A stretch of 64,000 nt of DNA. It comes from Lathyrus oleraceus (taxonomy: Eukaryota > Streptophyta > Magnoliopsida > Fabales > Fabaceae). The notes under the pieces were generated by a model. It was not told where the DNA came from, made no database searches, and worked only from the letters and a program-made list of their open reading frames with translations. A program made the position numbers and the translations under genes. Of the stretch, positions 52,281-63,089 are shown piece by piece. The number at the start of each line of letters is the position of its first letter. Within the stretch, counting starts at the first letter, position 1. The stretch covers positions 53,588,771-53,652,770 of the forward strand of contig NC_066579.1 in NCBI RefSeq assembly GCF_024323335.1, written 5' to 3'.

Positions 52281-52809
52281 ATATAGTACAGCGAGCAACT
52301 CAAATGTGAATACTTCATCTGCATCATAGCAAATCATGGGTTTCTTGAAGTAACTGTCCACGATTTCTTGTACATGTTTATGCAATATCAACTACTGATG
52401 AATGCTGAATCAATGGTCAATATCATATACTTCAAATTCTAAAGTAAATTGCTCACTTTTGAGAAGCCTGATCCTAGACTTCTGATTAGAAATTGCTTAT
52501 ACTATTCATACAAACTTATTGAACTACTAGTAATCATTTTCCCCTATGAATGCGCAACAAAAAAAGTTATTTTGAGAAGTGATTTATCGACTTACACAAT
52601 TGGGATAGGCTTAATAACACCATAGAATGACTCAACAACCCCAGCTGACCCTCCACGAACCTTCAATTCAAACCCAATAATCTCACAAAAATCAGCAAAA
52701 CAAAATTCAAAATTCAAAATCCAAACTCACAACAACTAACATCCATCCCTAATCAAAATCAAATTCAAATACCTTTTGTTCAAATTTGAACTAGGTCGAA
52801 CAGATTCAA
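52281..52809 (+). repeat. 529-bp copy of VPS26C intron 2 (part) - exon 3 - intron 3 (part) inside the Ogre LTR
   Basis: Line-by-line comparison with 48937-49465 shows no difference over 529 bp, at a constant offset of 3344 bp. Exon 3 of VPS26C (antisense) falls at 52596-52660 with both splice sites. The flanks are Ogre LTR-type sequence (GCCATTTGCACTTGGGACC before, AATACCATTTTGAACTTGC after) that does not match VPS26C. The junctions share at most 1-3 bp with the donor site. Same orientation as the source. Confidence 0.9.
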
Positions 52810-55800
52810 AATACCATTTTGAACTTGCTTGAACTGGTCTTTGCACTGTTACATTGACTGAACTTGAAAAGGGCATTTTGGCCAAAGCTCACAAAAATGC
52901 ATTTTGCACTAATCATTCCAATTTGCCTAATTGAGATTAACAAGTGGATTAGTGTGAGGTATAAAGTCTTAATTGTAACAGAATTGCATAATCACCATCA
53001 CAATTCTCAGATCCAATTCCAAAAATTCACCAAAATCTCAAATTCTCTCAAAAGTTCATCACACTTTTTTCAACTTTTCTTTGAATTGCTTGATCCTTTT
53101 TGTGTTCTCTTGTGATAATCATCATCAAGAGGTGCTATTGCAGATCTGTTTTCATCAAATCGTGGCCAAGGCATCAAGGAATTACCACTGTCCAAGCATG
53201 AACACTTCTATGGCAGTTTGAAGAATCAACCACCTGGAGCATAATCGAGCTTCAAGAACTCTTACATTCAACTTCTACATCATCATTCAACTTCTGTTTT
53301 GGCTTTTTGGATCTTGAAACGCACAAATTCCACGACTGCATCTTTATAAGGTTGGAATTCGAAATTCAAAACTCATGAAATCATGCTATGCGTCTTATAG
53401 ATCTCATCATGTAGAGTATTGTGCAATTTGAATCGTGCGTTTTCGTTGATTATTGAGTGAGAAATCTGGCATTGAATGTTTGATATCAAAACTTCCTTCG
53501 ATCGATCCCGTTGATATAGGAAGAATTAAGCTAGAGCATGTGGATATTGTGATTGTGCTAGCTTAGATGGTTCCAACCATATAGGATTTGTTCATTTTGG
53601 TGAAAGATTTGTGCATTTGGATTTTCTGGTTGTATGTTGAAGAACACGAAGAAACTTTTCAAATTTTCGTTCCAGTTCGCTTGTAGATCCATTTGCCTGG
53701 CTTTTGATTTCAAATTCGTGTTTACCGCCGGAATTAACCAATCACAAGGCGCCACCGTTTTAATGAAACGGCCGCGTTTCATCCCTGGCCAGGCGTAATT
53801 ACAAGTTTGCCATTAGTTCAATTAAAAATCATTTTCATGTTTAAATGTTTATTTCATTTTTAGATCAAACTTCAAAAAATCATAATTAAATCATGGATTA
53901 TCCAAATTGAGTGAGGATCTTTGTGTTGATCTCCAAATTTCCTCTAGTTTTTTTTAGGTATGATAGTCAAAGTTGTGCCTGGTGGATTTTTGGTTTTGCC
54001 TAGTGATCTTGATCATGTATGCTTCATGTGTATGTTTTACCATTTTAATCATGAAATCTTGATGCCTTATCCAAAATGTGTGAAATTTTATATGCATGTT
54101 CTTGACTCTTTCTTGGTGATTTTGATGTATAGTTTGCTAATTTTGAGTTCCTGGTTAGAGAATTATGATGGGATCAAGTTGAGTGTGACAATGTATGTCA
54201 CACTATGTTATGCTATCTTCATGAATTTTGTTTCCATACCTATGCTATGTCATTTGCCCTGGATTTTTGCATGTGATTACATATGTATGTCTAGTTTCAC
54301 CATGACTTTTTGTAGGATTTGTTGATCAATTTCCTATTTGATTAGGATTTTTGTTTGATGTTTAGTCATTTTTAGGGTTTTCTTGGGTGATTAACTTCCA
54401 TGCCTTGTGAAATTCTCATACCTTATCATATGAAGATGAAATTTGGTGGAGTGATTCTTAACATGTTCAATGTCATTTTGACTTTGGTCCCATTTATTTC
54501 TCATTTGTTGTCTCTGTTTTACATTTGCTTGAAGATGACACACGCTCTGTGACCTAGTTTGGATTGATTTTTGCATGTCCTGACTTGTTGAATTTAATTT
54601 CCCTACTTCCTCTTGTCCAAATAGCATGAAATTTGATATGAAGCTCATTGAATGTGTTCTGTTTAGACTTGAATGTTTGTGGAATTTATTGAGCTGTTTT
54701 GGTATTTGTTTGAGTGTGATCATTCTGTTTGCTCATATGTGGTTCACACTTGCCTAGTTTGACTTAAATTGTGCATGAAATGAATTTGGTGCATAGTTTT
54801 GATGTGAGGCCAATTGGATTCTCTTCTTAATTGATTTATCTTGGTTTTGATCATTTTTCACTTGCTGTTTTGGATTTTTCATTTCCTTTTGACCCTAGTC
54901 TTGGACTAGTGGCTTGTGATCTCACTTTTGAGTTGTGTTTCAGGTTAATAGCACAAATGGCCTTTGCTTGATGGTGTGCTTCCATTGGACTTGATTTGTG
55001 ACTTGTGTATAGCTAATTTTGACTTTTTTTTTGCAGGGATTGATACTTGAGTTTGAGCCTTAATGGCTTGCACCTTTGTGCATTGGCTTGTGTTTGTCTG
55101 TATATAACTAATTGTGAACCATTTGCTGTTTGGTTTTGTGATTGGTATACTGATTGTATTTGATTGATTTCAGGTACATTAGTTGCTAAGATTGCTTTGC
55201 TTTGCTTGATAAGCAATTTGCACTGAGGTATAACATTCTTGTCTCCATGTAGTCTGGAAGACCTGGCTTGTTACCTAGCCAGGCACCTGTCTGAAGTCCT
55301 CCTTAAGAGGAAATGTTTGTGCTTGTTTATTTTTGTCCCCAAGCAGGTAAAGACCTCTATGAGGCGATTGGCGGATAAGAGAGATATGCAATCTATCTCC
55401 CGCTCTTCTGTTGAGTCATCCCTCTGCTCACACCAATGTGTTGATGCATTGGGATACAAACCCAAGATCTTGTACAGTGTACAGTTGTGTCAGTGTCTTA
55501 AAGTGTAGAAGGGTTCCCACTTTCTGGACCCACACTTCTTTGTCTAAAGCTCTCCCTGGCCAGGGATAAGAGCTGTGAAGTCTTATCTTCACTCACCTTT
55601 CATCTGGCTTCACCTTGACTCTCAATGTCAAGGTTAAGAGCTACCGTTACCCCTGTACAGATGACTTGCTCTTGCAGTCTTACCCTTTGGTTGAGCCCCA
55701 CTTGTGTGTATATAATGTGTGCTACTTGTGAATGCTTGGTTTGATGTTTGTTTGTGCTGATTAAGATAGGCTTGCTCCCTGTGCAAGTTAGCTAGAAACC

Positions 55801-56015
55801 TTGACTTAGGGATGATTTTGCATGATAACATCTAGGCTCGAGTTGTAGTCTCCCTAGTTGTGTCTCCCTCTGTTATCTGGTTAAGCTAGTCTTGTGTCCC
55901 TTCGTAGGGGAACTACGTCGCCCTGATCCTCATACCAGATGAGGTACGTAGGCAGGAGATGAGCTGATCTCTCCGGGCGCCTGTGTCTTTGTTTTGTCTT
56001 GTTGTGTGCTTGGAA

Positions 56016-56190
56016 GCTGATGTAAGTCCATCGAGTGGCATTCGGGTTCTTGTGTGTGTTTTGGTTCGGATGCTGATGTAAGTCCAGTGATTGGCATTCG
56101 GGCTCCGCGTTTGCCTTCTTGTGTGTGTTTTGGTTCGGATGCTGATGTAAGTCCAGTAATTGGCATTCAGGCTCCATGTTTGCCTTTGCC
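56016..56190. repeat. Tandem repeat in the Ogre LTR 3' region
   Basis: GCTGATGTAAGTCCA followed by GGCATTCGGG occurs at about 56016, 56072 and 56141. The later units are joined by TTGTGTGTGTTTTGGTTCGGAT (period 56-69 bp). Repeat translation on the minus strand gives spurious repeat proteins. Confidence 0.85.
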
Positions 56191-56671
56191 TGTGTTTGTT
56201 TGTGTGCGTGTTAGCCGAGCTACGAATGCTCTGATTCTCCTTCGTCCAAAGGAGATACGTATGCATAGGATGCGATATCCTAGCGAGCACGTGTCGTTCC
56301 CTAGTGCGAACTACTTTGACTCTGATGTCTATGCTTGATAGACTAAGTAGGCCCAGGATGCGATATCCTGCCGAGTCAGTCTTGTCTATTTTCTTGTGTC
56401 TCTTTCAGCCTGTATAGATGTTTGTGAGCAGTGTTTTAGCAACCATTTTCCTTCCTTTTGTGCGTGGATCCCGTCGAGTACGAAGGATGCGTAGGGGTGC
56501 TAATACCTTCCCTTCGCATAACCGACTCCCGATCCCATTCTCTTTGGTCGCGAGACCATGCTTTTTCCAGGTTTACTTCGAGCGTTTCCTTTCCCTCTTT
56601 TGGGATAAATAACGCACGGTGGCGGCTCTGTTGTTCTTGTTTCCCGTCGGTTTTTCGCGTAATGCGACAGC

Positions 56672-56689
56672 TGGCGACTCTGCTGGGGA
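56672..56689 (+). other. Ogre primer-binding site (Arg tRNA type)
   Basis: TGGCGACTCTGCTGGGGA, 2 bp after the LTR end. This is the primer site characteristic of Ogre/Tat elements, thought to pair with the 3' end of an Arg tRNA. Confidence 0.88.
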
Positions 56690-57499
56690 ACAATACAATG
56701 ATGTTGACCTGTGCTGGTCCATCTTCCCTAAGCGAGTCTCTCCTAGCGTTCTCTAGGTTAGGGCTTTGGTTGCTTTTTGCTGTGTTATTTATTGCATTCA
56801 TTGTTTATTGTTTGCATTTATTGTGTGCATTAATGTTTGCATTCATTCATATTCATCTGCTGTGCTGGCTGTGTTTCTCTGTTTGGGGGTGGGAGTTACT
56901 CGAGGTAAAAGGCCCAATACCCAGGCTATGAGTGAAATCTAGGAAACCTAGGAATAGAGTGATTCATGGGAAGCGGGTGGTGTACGCCACTTAGCGGAAC
57001 ATTGATATCACGAGCAGTTCAGACTCTGACGGGGTATTATCGGTGCATACATCTGGTGTGCACAGGATGATATTCTTGAAAGGGTTGTTTATCCTGCGTT
57101 TCTCTCGACCTTACCATGGCCTAGATGACACCTGTGAGTGGGGAGGGAATGATCACTTTAACAGGTACAGATGGTGACTGTTGGTGACTGATGGTGACTT
57201 GATGGTGACTCAGGGTTCTGTTGGTGACTCAGTTCCTCAGATTGGGTTCATATGACAGTTGATCAGTTGACTTTGGGTTTCAGATGATTGTGATCAGAGT
57301 TCGAGCCGAAGCTTCGATCCTGTGTTTAGAGATGCACAACTTGCCAGTCGTGTCTGCATCATGTGCATCATAGCATGTTTATTTTTCAAAAGAAATGCAA
57401 AATAAAAAAAAAATTTGGAAAAAAAGAGAAAAAAGAAAAACTAATCCCTGCATCCATGTCATTTCTCAGGTACATTCTAGAGCTTGTTCACTGATAGAG
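56690..57499 (+). other. Ogre 5' leader
   Basis: About 0.8 kb between primer site and ORF1. It contains a short GGTGACT(G/T)-based repeat (57170-57235) and ends in an A-rich stretch (57390-57440). The frame is open from an ATG at 57395, but those first codons are Lys/Asn-rich leader sequence, so the protein more likely starts at 57500. Confidence 0.6.
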
Positions 57500-59140
57500 A
57501 TGGCAACAGTCCCAGAGCCGAAGCGGAAGACTTGTTCCTACATTTTCCACCGTGAGCCTCTGACGTCTCTGATTGAGTTGAGTAGCCTTGTGACCAGGGA
57601 TCATCAGAAGGGGTTCAGTCACCAGTATGGGGATCTGTTGACTTTGTTGAAGATGGTAGTCGACCCGGTGCCGTTGCAGACTCTCCTACAGTTCTATGAC
57701 CCGGAGCTTAGATGTTTCACTTTCCAGGACTATCAGTTGGCACCTACTCTCGAGGAGTACTCCATTCTGTTGTGCGTCCCTATTCAGCATCAGATTCCTT
57801 TCTTGGACGTACCAAAGGAAGTTGACTTCAGGGTTATTGCTAGGGCTCTTCATCTGAGTATCAGAGAGATCAGTGATAGTTGGAAGACCAGTGGGGATAC
57901 AGTTGGGCTACCTTTGAAGTTTCTGCTGAGAGTTGCTAGAGGAGAAGCAGAGAAGGGGAATTGGGAAGCTTTTTATGCCCAGCTTGCTGTTATGATCTAT
58001 GGGATCGTCCTGTTTCCGAGTATGCCCAACTTTGTTGACTATGCTGCAGTTTGCATCTTCATGGGAGGGAACCCGGTTCCTACTCTGTTAGCTAACACTT
58101 ACTATGCTATCCACAGTAGGCATGGTAAGGGTGGAGCTATCAGATGTTGTCTCCCACTCTTGCTCAGGTGGTTCATGTCTCTCCTGCCAGTCAGTGGACC
58201 GTTTGTTGAGGCTCAGGGCACTTATAGGTGGACTCAGAGGGTGATGTCTCTTACTTCATATGACATCAGATGGCAGTCTTACCGGATGGACGTGCGGGAT
58301 GTTATTATGAGTTGTGGAGAATTCCGGAACGTGCCACTCGTGGGGACCAAGGGTTGCATCAATTACAACCCAGTTCTTTCTCTTCGCCAGTTAGGGTTCG
58401 TGATGAGTGGAAGGCCACTTGAAGCTGAGATAGCTGAGAGTGTGTATTTTGAGAAGAAAGCTGACCCTGTTAGATTGGAGCAGATTGGGAGAGCTTGGAA
58501 GTCTATTGGTGTTAGAGATGGATCTGTCTTAGGGAAGAAGTTCGCCATTGCTATGCCTGATTACACTGATTGGGTGAAGAAGAGAGTGGAGACTTTACTG
58601 TTGCCCTATGATAGGATGAATCCGTTGCAAGTGCAACCACCCTTGATTCTTACTGAAACTGTGCCTGTTGAGCAGTACAAGCAAGCCCTGATGGAGAATC
58701 GTCGCCTGAAGGAGAAAGAGCAAGATGCCCAGATGGAGTTGTATCAAGCCAAAGCTGATAGGCTGAGTTTGACTCATCAACTCAGAGATGTCCAGAGTGC
58801 AGATGTTGGTGGGGTAAGGAGCAAGAAGAGATCTTATTCAGAGATGGAGACCTTGTTGGATGCAGAGCACAGAGAGTGTTTGAGATTGCAGAGAGCTGAA
58901 GCCAGTTATCTGAAGAAGATCAGAGACTTGGAGAAGCAACTCAGAGACAAAGATATCCAGTTGAAGAAGGAAGTCGACCAGAGACTTGCATCAGAGACCC
59001 AGCTTGGGGCAGAAGTTGTCGAGCTTAGAAGACAGTTGAAGGAGAAGATCACTCCCTTGCCAGAATGTTCAGAGTGTGAACTGTTGATAGACCAGTGTCA
59101 CTACTTGAAGACGCTTATTCCTGGAAGTCATTTGTCTTAG
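57500..59140 (+). CDS. Ogre ORF1 protein, function unknown, intact
   Basis: 546 codons from ATG 57500 (MATVPEPKRKTCSYIF). The frame is also open 35 codons further upstream. The N-terminal 370 residues form a globular region with blocks seen in plant mobile-domain-like proteins: FQDYQLAPTLEEYSILLCVP, FVDYAAVCIFMGGNPVPTLL and CCLPLLLRWFMSL. The C-terminal 170 are a heptad-rich coiled coil (QALMENRRLKEKEQDAQMEL, SYLKKIRDLEKQLRDKD). ORF1 upstream of gag is a hallmark of Ogre; its role is not established. No stop or shift, so selection or a recent insertion is likely. Confidence 0.88.
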   Translation: MATVPEPKRKTCSYIFHREPLTSLIELSSLVTRDHQKGFSHQYGDLLTLLKMVVDPVPLQTLLQFYDPELRCFTFQDYQLAPTLEEYSILLCVPIQHQIPFLDVPKEVDFRVIARALHLSIREISDSWKTSGDTVGLPLKFLLRVARGEAEKGNWEAFYAQLAVMIYGIVLFPSMPNFVDYAAVCIFMGGNPVPTLLANTYYAIHSRHGKGGAIRCCLPLLLRWFMSLLPVSGPFVEAQGTYRWTQRVMSLTSYDIRWQSYRMDVRDVIMSCGEFRNVPLVGTKGCINYNPVLSLRQLGFVMSGRPLEAEIAESVYFEKKADPVRLEQIGRAWKSIGVRDGSVLGKKFAIAMPDYTDWVKKRVETLLLPYDRMNPLQVQPPLILTETVPVEQYKQALMENRRLKEKEQDAQMELYQAKADRLSLTHQLRDVQSADVGGVRSKKRSYSEMETLLDAEHRECLRLQRAEASYLKKIRDLEKQLRDKDIQLKKEVDQRLASETQLGAEVVELRRQLKEKITPLPECSECELLIDQCHYLKTLIPGSHLS

Positions 59141-59445
59141 CTTGTACTTTTCTGATGTTATGATGAGAATCACCCCCAGGCTTGTTGGGTGGGATTCTTT
59201 GTTGTACTTTGTTGGATATTTGGATCTTTGTTGTATGATCCAGTTGCTCATTTATAGATGAGATTGTTGTTTCACTCTGTACTCACTGCTCTGTTGTATG
59301 CTGTTTCTGTATTTCCCTGTTGCTTTCGTGTTGCTGCAGGTTGCCATCTTTTGAAGATGGATCAGGCTCTTTGAATGCCTGAGAAATGATCATTATCATT
59401 TGCATCATATGCATTAGCATCATACTCATAACATTTGCATAACAG
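59141..59445 (+). other. Spacer between Ogre ORF1 and gag-protease
   Basis: About 305 bp, T-rich, no open gene. Contains CATCATATGCATTAGCATCATACTC-like short repeats just before the gag frame opens. Confidence 0.6.
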
Positions 59446-62400
59446 GTGTTCTTGTGCCGACTTCTCACTTTGGTTCCTGTGTCAGACAGGATAGCTGATC
59501 AGCGACCACACCGGTATTCTACCAGACTTAATCAGCGCAAAAGCATGGATCAGGTTCAGAGCGAATTGGCTGAGATAAGGGCGAACATGACCCAATTTAT
59601 GACGATGATGCAAGGGGTTGCTCAAGGTCAGGAGGAGCTCCGTGCTTTGGTTCAGAGACAAGAAACGGTTATTCAGGCGTCTAACCGTGGTTCACCTGTT
59701 GCTCCACCTGTTCATGAGACGGTTAATGTTGCTGCTGCTCCCGTTTATGGCTATGCTACGGGAGATGAACTCAGGGGTATAAGAGTGGATGGACAGCCTC
59801 TTGCTGCAGAGGTCAATGTCAGAGCTACCCAGGTTCCGGTGCGTCATCCAGCTCCTATTGTCGACAGACAAGAGGACATGTTCACAATGCTGAGTGAAGA
59901 TGATGGTGATGTTGTCAGAAGGGAAGATAGGGATCGTAAGGTTGATGCCCTGGCTGAAAAAATAAGAGCGATAGAATGCCAAAACTCTCTGGGGTTCGAT
60001 GTCACAAATTTGGGGTTGGTTGAAGGTCTGAGAATTCCCCACAAGTTCAAAGCGCCCACCTTTGACAAGTACAACGGTACTTCTTGCCCTCGCACTCATG
60101 TGCAGGCGTATTATCGGAAGATCTCGGCATATACAGATGACGAGAAAATGTGGATGTATTTTTTCCAAGATAGTCTGTCTGGGGCATCTTTGGATTGGTA
60201 CATGGAGCTCAAAAGAGATTCTATCCGATGTTGGAGGGATCTGGGAGAAGCTTTTCTCAGACAGTACAAGCACAACATGGATATGGCACCTAGCCGGACT
60301 CAGCTGCAGAGTCTGTGCCAGAAAAACAATGAGAGCTTCAAAGAATACGCCCAGAGGTGGCGTGAACTTGCTGCGAGAGTCCAACCCCCTATGCTGGAAA
60401 GGGAGTTGACTGATATGTTCATCGGCACACTTCAGGGAGTGTTCATGGACCGAATGGGGAGTTGCCCATTTGGAAGTTTCTCCGATGTTGTGATCTGCGG
60501 TGAGAGGACGGAGAGCTTGATCAAGGCTGGGAAGATCAGTGATGCTGGTGCCTCTTCATCCAAGAAACCTTTCTCCGGGGCACCTCGCCGTAGAGAAGGT
60601 GAAACCAACGCTGTTCAGCACCGCCGAGGGCCGAATAGAAATCAGAATCAGTATAGACAGGTTGCTGCAGTGACCATTCCTGCACCTCAACAATGTCAAC
60701 CTCCTCAACAACCGAGACAACAGCAACAACAACAACAGCCACAACGTCCGTATCAGCCAAGGCAACAGATGCCCGAGCGACGTTTTGATCCCTTGCCCAT
60801 GACCTACGCTGAGCTACTGCCTGAGTTGCTCAGATTAGGTTTTGTCGAGTTGAGAACCATGGCTCCGCCGACAGTATTGTCGCCTGGGTACGATGTTAAT
60901 GTCCGGTGTGATTTTCATTCGGGGGCACCAGGACATCACATTGAGAAGTGTCGGGCTTTTCAGCACAAAGTCCAGGATTTGATTGATTCCAAGGCGATTA
61001 ATTTCTCTCCTGTGCCCAACGTTGTTAACAATCCTATGCCCGCGCATGGTGCTCACCGGGTAAACTGTGTTGATAGTGAGGTTGAAGATCTGGTTGTCCG
61101 GGTTGAAGAGATTCAGACCTCTCTGCTTGTGGTAAAGGGCCGTCTGTTGAGTAGCGGTATTCATCTGGGCTGTGATGAAGATTGTGTGGGCTGTGCAGAT
61201 GCTGAGAACGGTTGTGAACTGTTAAGGGCTGGTGTCCAAAGATTGATTGACGAAGGCTGTGTCCAGTTTGGTAGGGCCGACAACAGAGATCGTGGGGCAG
61301 TGTCTACTGTCACAATATTCTTTAAACCGTCTGATGGACGTACGCCTACAACGAGTGGTAATCCAGTTACCATTTCTGCACCAGTTTCTGCCAGTACTCC
61401 GACAATAATTGTTGCTCCGGTCAGAAGGGCTGTGAATAGTAATGCTGTGCCTTGGAAGTACGATAACGCCTATCGAAGCAACAGAAGGGCTGAGAATCGG
61501 GTCAGGCCATCAAATCAAGCTCCAGTGACTATTGCTGTACCTAGTAGAACTCCGGCCGTTGTGAGTCCCGTTGTGGACAATGTCGGTGGACCAGGAGGTT
61601 TTACTAGAAGTGGACGACTGTTTGCGCCTCAATCGTTGAGGGATGCCAATGCTGAGGCATCTACTAGAGCTAAGGGCAAACAGGCCGCGGTTGATGAAGC
61701 GCCTGCTCAGACGAATGTGCCTGGTGGCTCGTTTGAGAAAGACGTGGAGGAGTTCATGCGCATCATTAAGAAGAGTGATTACAAGATAGTGGATCAGCTC
61801 AACCAAACTCCCTCCAAAATCTCTATCCTTTCCCTGCTGTTGTGCTCTGAGGCACATAGAGACGCCTTGTTGAAGATGTTAAATATGGCGTATGTACCTC
61901 AGGAGATTTCAGTCAACCAGCTTGAGGGTGTAATTGCTAACGTGAGTACCCGACATGGCGTGGGGTTCACAGATCTTGATCTGACACCCGAGGGTCGCAA
62001 TCATAACAAAGCCTTGCACATCACTATGGAGTGCAAGGGGGCTGTGTTATCTCACGTGCTGGTGGACACGGGTTCTTCGTTGAATGTGCTGCCGAAGCAA
62101 ATCTTAAAGAAGATACCTGTTGAGGGGGTTGTACTGACGCCTAGTGACCTCGTAGTTCGTGCTTTTGATGGATCCAAACGTTCTGTGTTTGGGGAAGTCA
62201 CTTTGCCCATAAAAATAGGTCCTGAGGAGTTTGACATCGTCTTCTATGTCATGGATATCCAGTCCGCTTACAGTTGCCTACTGGGACGTCCATGGATACA
62301 TGCAGCAGGGGCGGTCTCGTCGAATCTCCACCAGAAGCTCAAATACGTCTGGAACGGTCAGATTGTGACCGTATGTGGTGAAGAGGATATCTTGGTGAGT

Positions 62401-62841
62401 CATTTATCCTCGTTCAAATATGTCGAGGTGGATGGCGAGATCCACGAGACTTTATGCCAGGCGTTCGAGACGGTAGCTCTCGAGAAGGTGGCGTATGCTG
62501 AACAGAGGAAGCCAGGTGCTTCAATTACTTCTTACAAGCAGGCTAAGGAGGTTGTTGATTCCGGTAAGGCTGAAGGCTGGGGCAAGATGGTGGACTTGCC
62601 TGTCAAAGAAGACAAGTTTGGCATTGGATATGAGCCTCTCCGAGCAGAGCAGGGTGCAGCAGGTCCTAGTACCTTTACCAGCGCAGGGCTGATGAACCAC
62701 GGTGATGTCTTCGCAGCTGATATTGAAGACAGTGACAGTGACATCGATCTCCACTGCTGGGTTCGCCCGAGTGCACCAGGGGAAGTGATCAACAACTGGA
62801 CTGCAGAGGATATAGTCCAAGTTGCTCTTCAGACAGAGTAA
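59446..62841 (+). CDS. Ogre gag-protease polyprotein, intact
   Basis: 1131 codons. The start could be ATG 59446 or the later ATG 59545 (MDQVQSELAEIRANMTQ), which better fits a coiled-coil gag start. Residues about 200-370 are the retrotransposon gag domain (FKAPTFDKYNGTS, WMYFFQDSLSGASLDWY, FKEYAQRWRELA). A Gln/Pro-rich linker follows (about 410-450), then a zinc-knuckle-like Cys/His cluster at 488-502 (CDFHSGAPGHHIEKC). The aspartic protease has DTGSS at 874-878 and the flap/C-lobe block YSCLLGRPWIHAAGAV. Ends in an acidic tail at TAA 62839-62841. No disabling change seen. Confidence 0.92.
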   Translation: MFLCRLLTLVPVSDRIADQRPHRYSTRLNQRKSMDQVQSELAEIRANMTQFMTMMQGVAQGQEELRALVQRQETVIQASNRGSPVAPPVHETVNVAAAPVYGYATGDELRGIRVDGQPLAAEVNVRATQVPVRHPAPIVDRQEDMFTMLSEDDGDVVRREDRDRKVDALAEKIRAIECQNSLGFDVTNLGLVEGLRIPHKFKAPTFDKYNGTSCPRTHVQAYYRKISAYTDDEKMWMYFFQDSLSGASLDWYMELKRDSIRCWRDLGEAFLRQYKHNMDMAPSRTQLQSLCQKNNESFKEYAQRWRELAARVQPPMLERELTDMFIGTLQGVFMDRMGSCPFGSFSDVVICGERTESLIKAGKISDAGASSSKKPFSGAPRRREGETNAVQHRRGPNRNQNQYRQVAAVTIPAPQQCQPPQQPRQQQQQQQPQRPYQPRQQMPERRFDPLPMTYAELLPELLRLGFVELRTMAPPTVLSPGYDVNVRCDFHSGAPGHHIEKCRAFQHKVQDLIDSKAINFSPVPNVVNNPMPAHGAHRVNCVDSEVEDLVVRVEEIQTSLLVVKGRLLSSGIHLGCDEDCVGCADAENGCELLRAGVQRLIDEGCVQFGRADNRDRGAVSTVTIFFKPSDGRTPTTSGNPVTISAPVSASTPTIIVAPVRRAVNSNAVPWKYDNAYRSNRRAENRVRPSNQAPVTIAVPSRTPAVVSPVVDNVGGPGGFTRSGRLFAPQSLRDANAEASTRAKGKQAAVDEAPAQTNVPGGSFEKDVEEFMRIIKKSDYKIVDQLNQTPSKISILSLLLCSEAHRDALLKMLNMAYVPQEISVNQLEGVIANVSTRHGVGFTDLDLTPEGRNHNKALHITMECKGAVLSHVLVDTGSSLNVLPKQILKKIPVEGVVLTPSDLVVRAFDGSKRSVFGEVTLPIKIGPEEFDIVFYVMDIQSAYSCLLGRPWIHAAGAVSSNLHQKLKYVWNGQIVTVCGEEDILVSHLSSFKYVEVDGEIHETLCQAFETVALEKVAYAEQRKPGASITSYKQAKEVVDSGKAEGWGKMVDLPVKEDKFGIGYEPLRAEQGAAGPSTFTSAGLMNHGDVFAADIEDSDSDIDLHCWVRPSAPGEVINNWTAEDIVQVALQTE

Positions 62842-63089
62842 TTTTCTTTTGTTTTTTTCATTCTGCACAAAACCCTACGTTCTGCCCAAGACGTAGTGGT
62901 TCATTGTAGGGCCTCATGTTTTCAATGATTATCATTAATAAAGGACGTTTTGCAAATAATTTTGTGATCCCTGTCTTTCTTTTTTTTGTTTTTCATTTTT
63001 CAAAAAAATAAAAATGGCAATGTTTTTGTTTTTGTGACTTTCTTGAACTCTTTTTCTAAAATAAAGCATTAACATGCAGAAGTGACTTT
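62842..63089 (+). other. Non-coding gap between Ogre protease and reverse transcriptase (candidate intron)
   Basis: T-rich, with a polypyrimidine-rich stretch and a good acceptor ACATGCAG at 63073-63080, followed by open pol frame. In Ogre elements an intron is known to be removed from part of the RNA here, joining gag-pro to pol. The donor could not be fixed from sequence alone. Confidence 0.55.

Larger units (their letters stand above)
51419..56669 (+). repeat. 5' LTR of the Ogre element (5251 bp, includes 529-bp host insert)
   Basis: Starts TGTAGCACC, ends GCGACA two bases before the primer site. It has no gene; open frames inside (for example 53960-54325 and 56458-56931) lack protein character. 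Near the 3' end are the tandem units at 56016-56190. Removing the VPS26C-derived block leaves about 4.7 kb. Confidence 0.85.

Noticed and set aside
53960..54325. 121-codon hydrophobic ORF in Ogre LTR
   Set aside because: T-rich LTR sequence gives spurious hydrophobic frames; no domain, and LTRs of this element are non-coding.
55881..56290. Minus-strand ORFs with repeated NQNTH/SEPKH units
   Set aside because: Translations of the LTR tandem repeat on the wrong strand.
56458..56931. 157-codon ORF across the Ogre LTR end and primer site
   Set aside because: It spans the primer-binding site, so it cannot be an element protein; no conserved features.
59692..60384. 230-codon minus ORF
   Set aside because: Antisense shadow of the gag domain; codon pattern follows the + strand protein.
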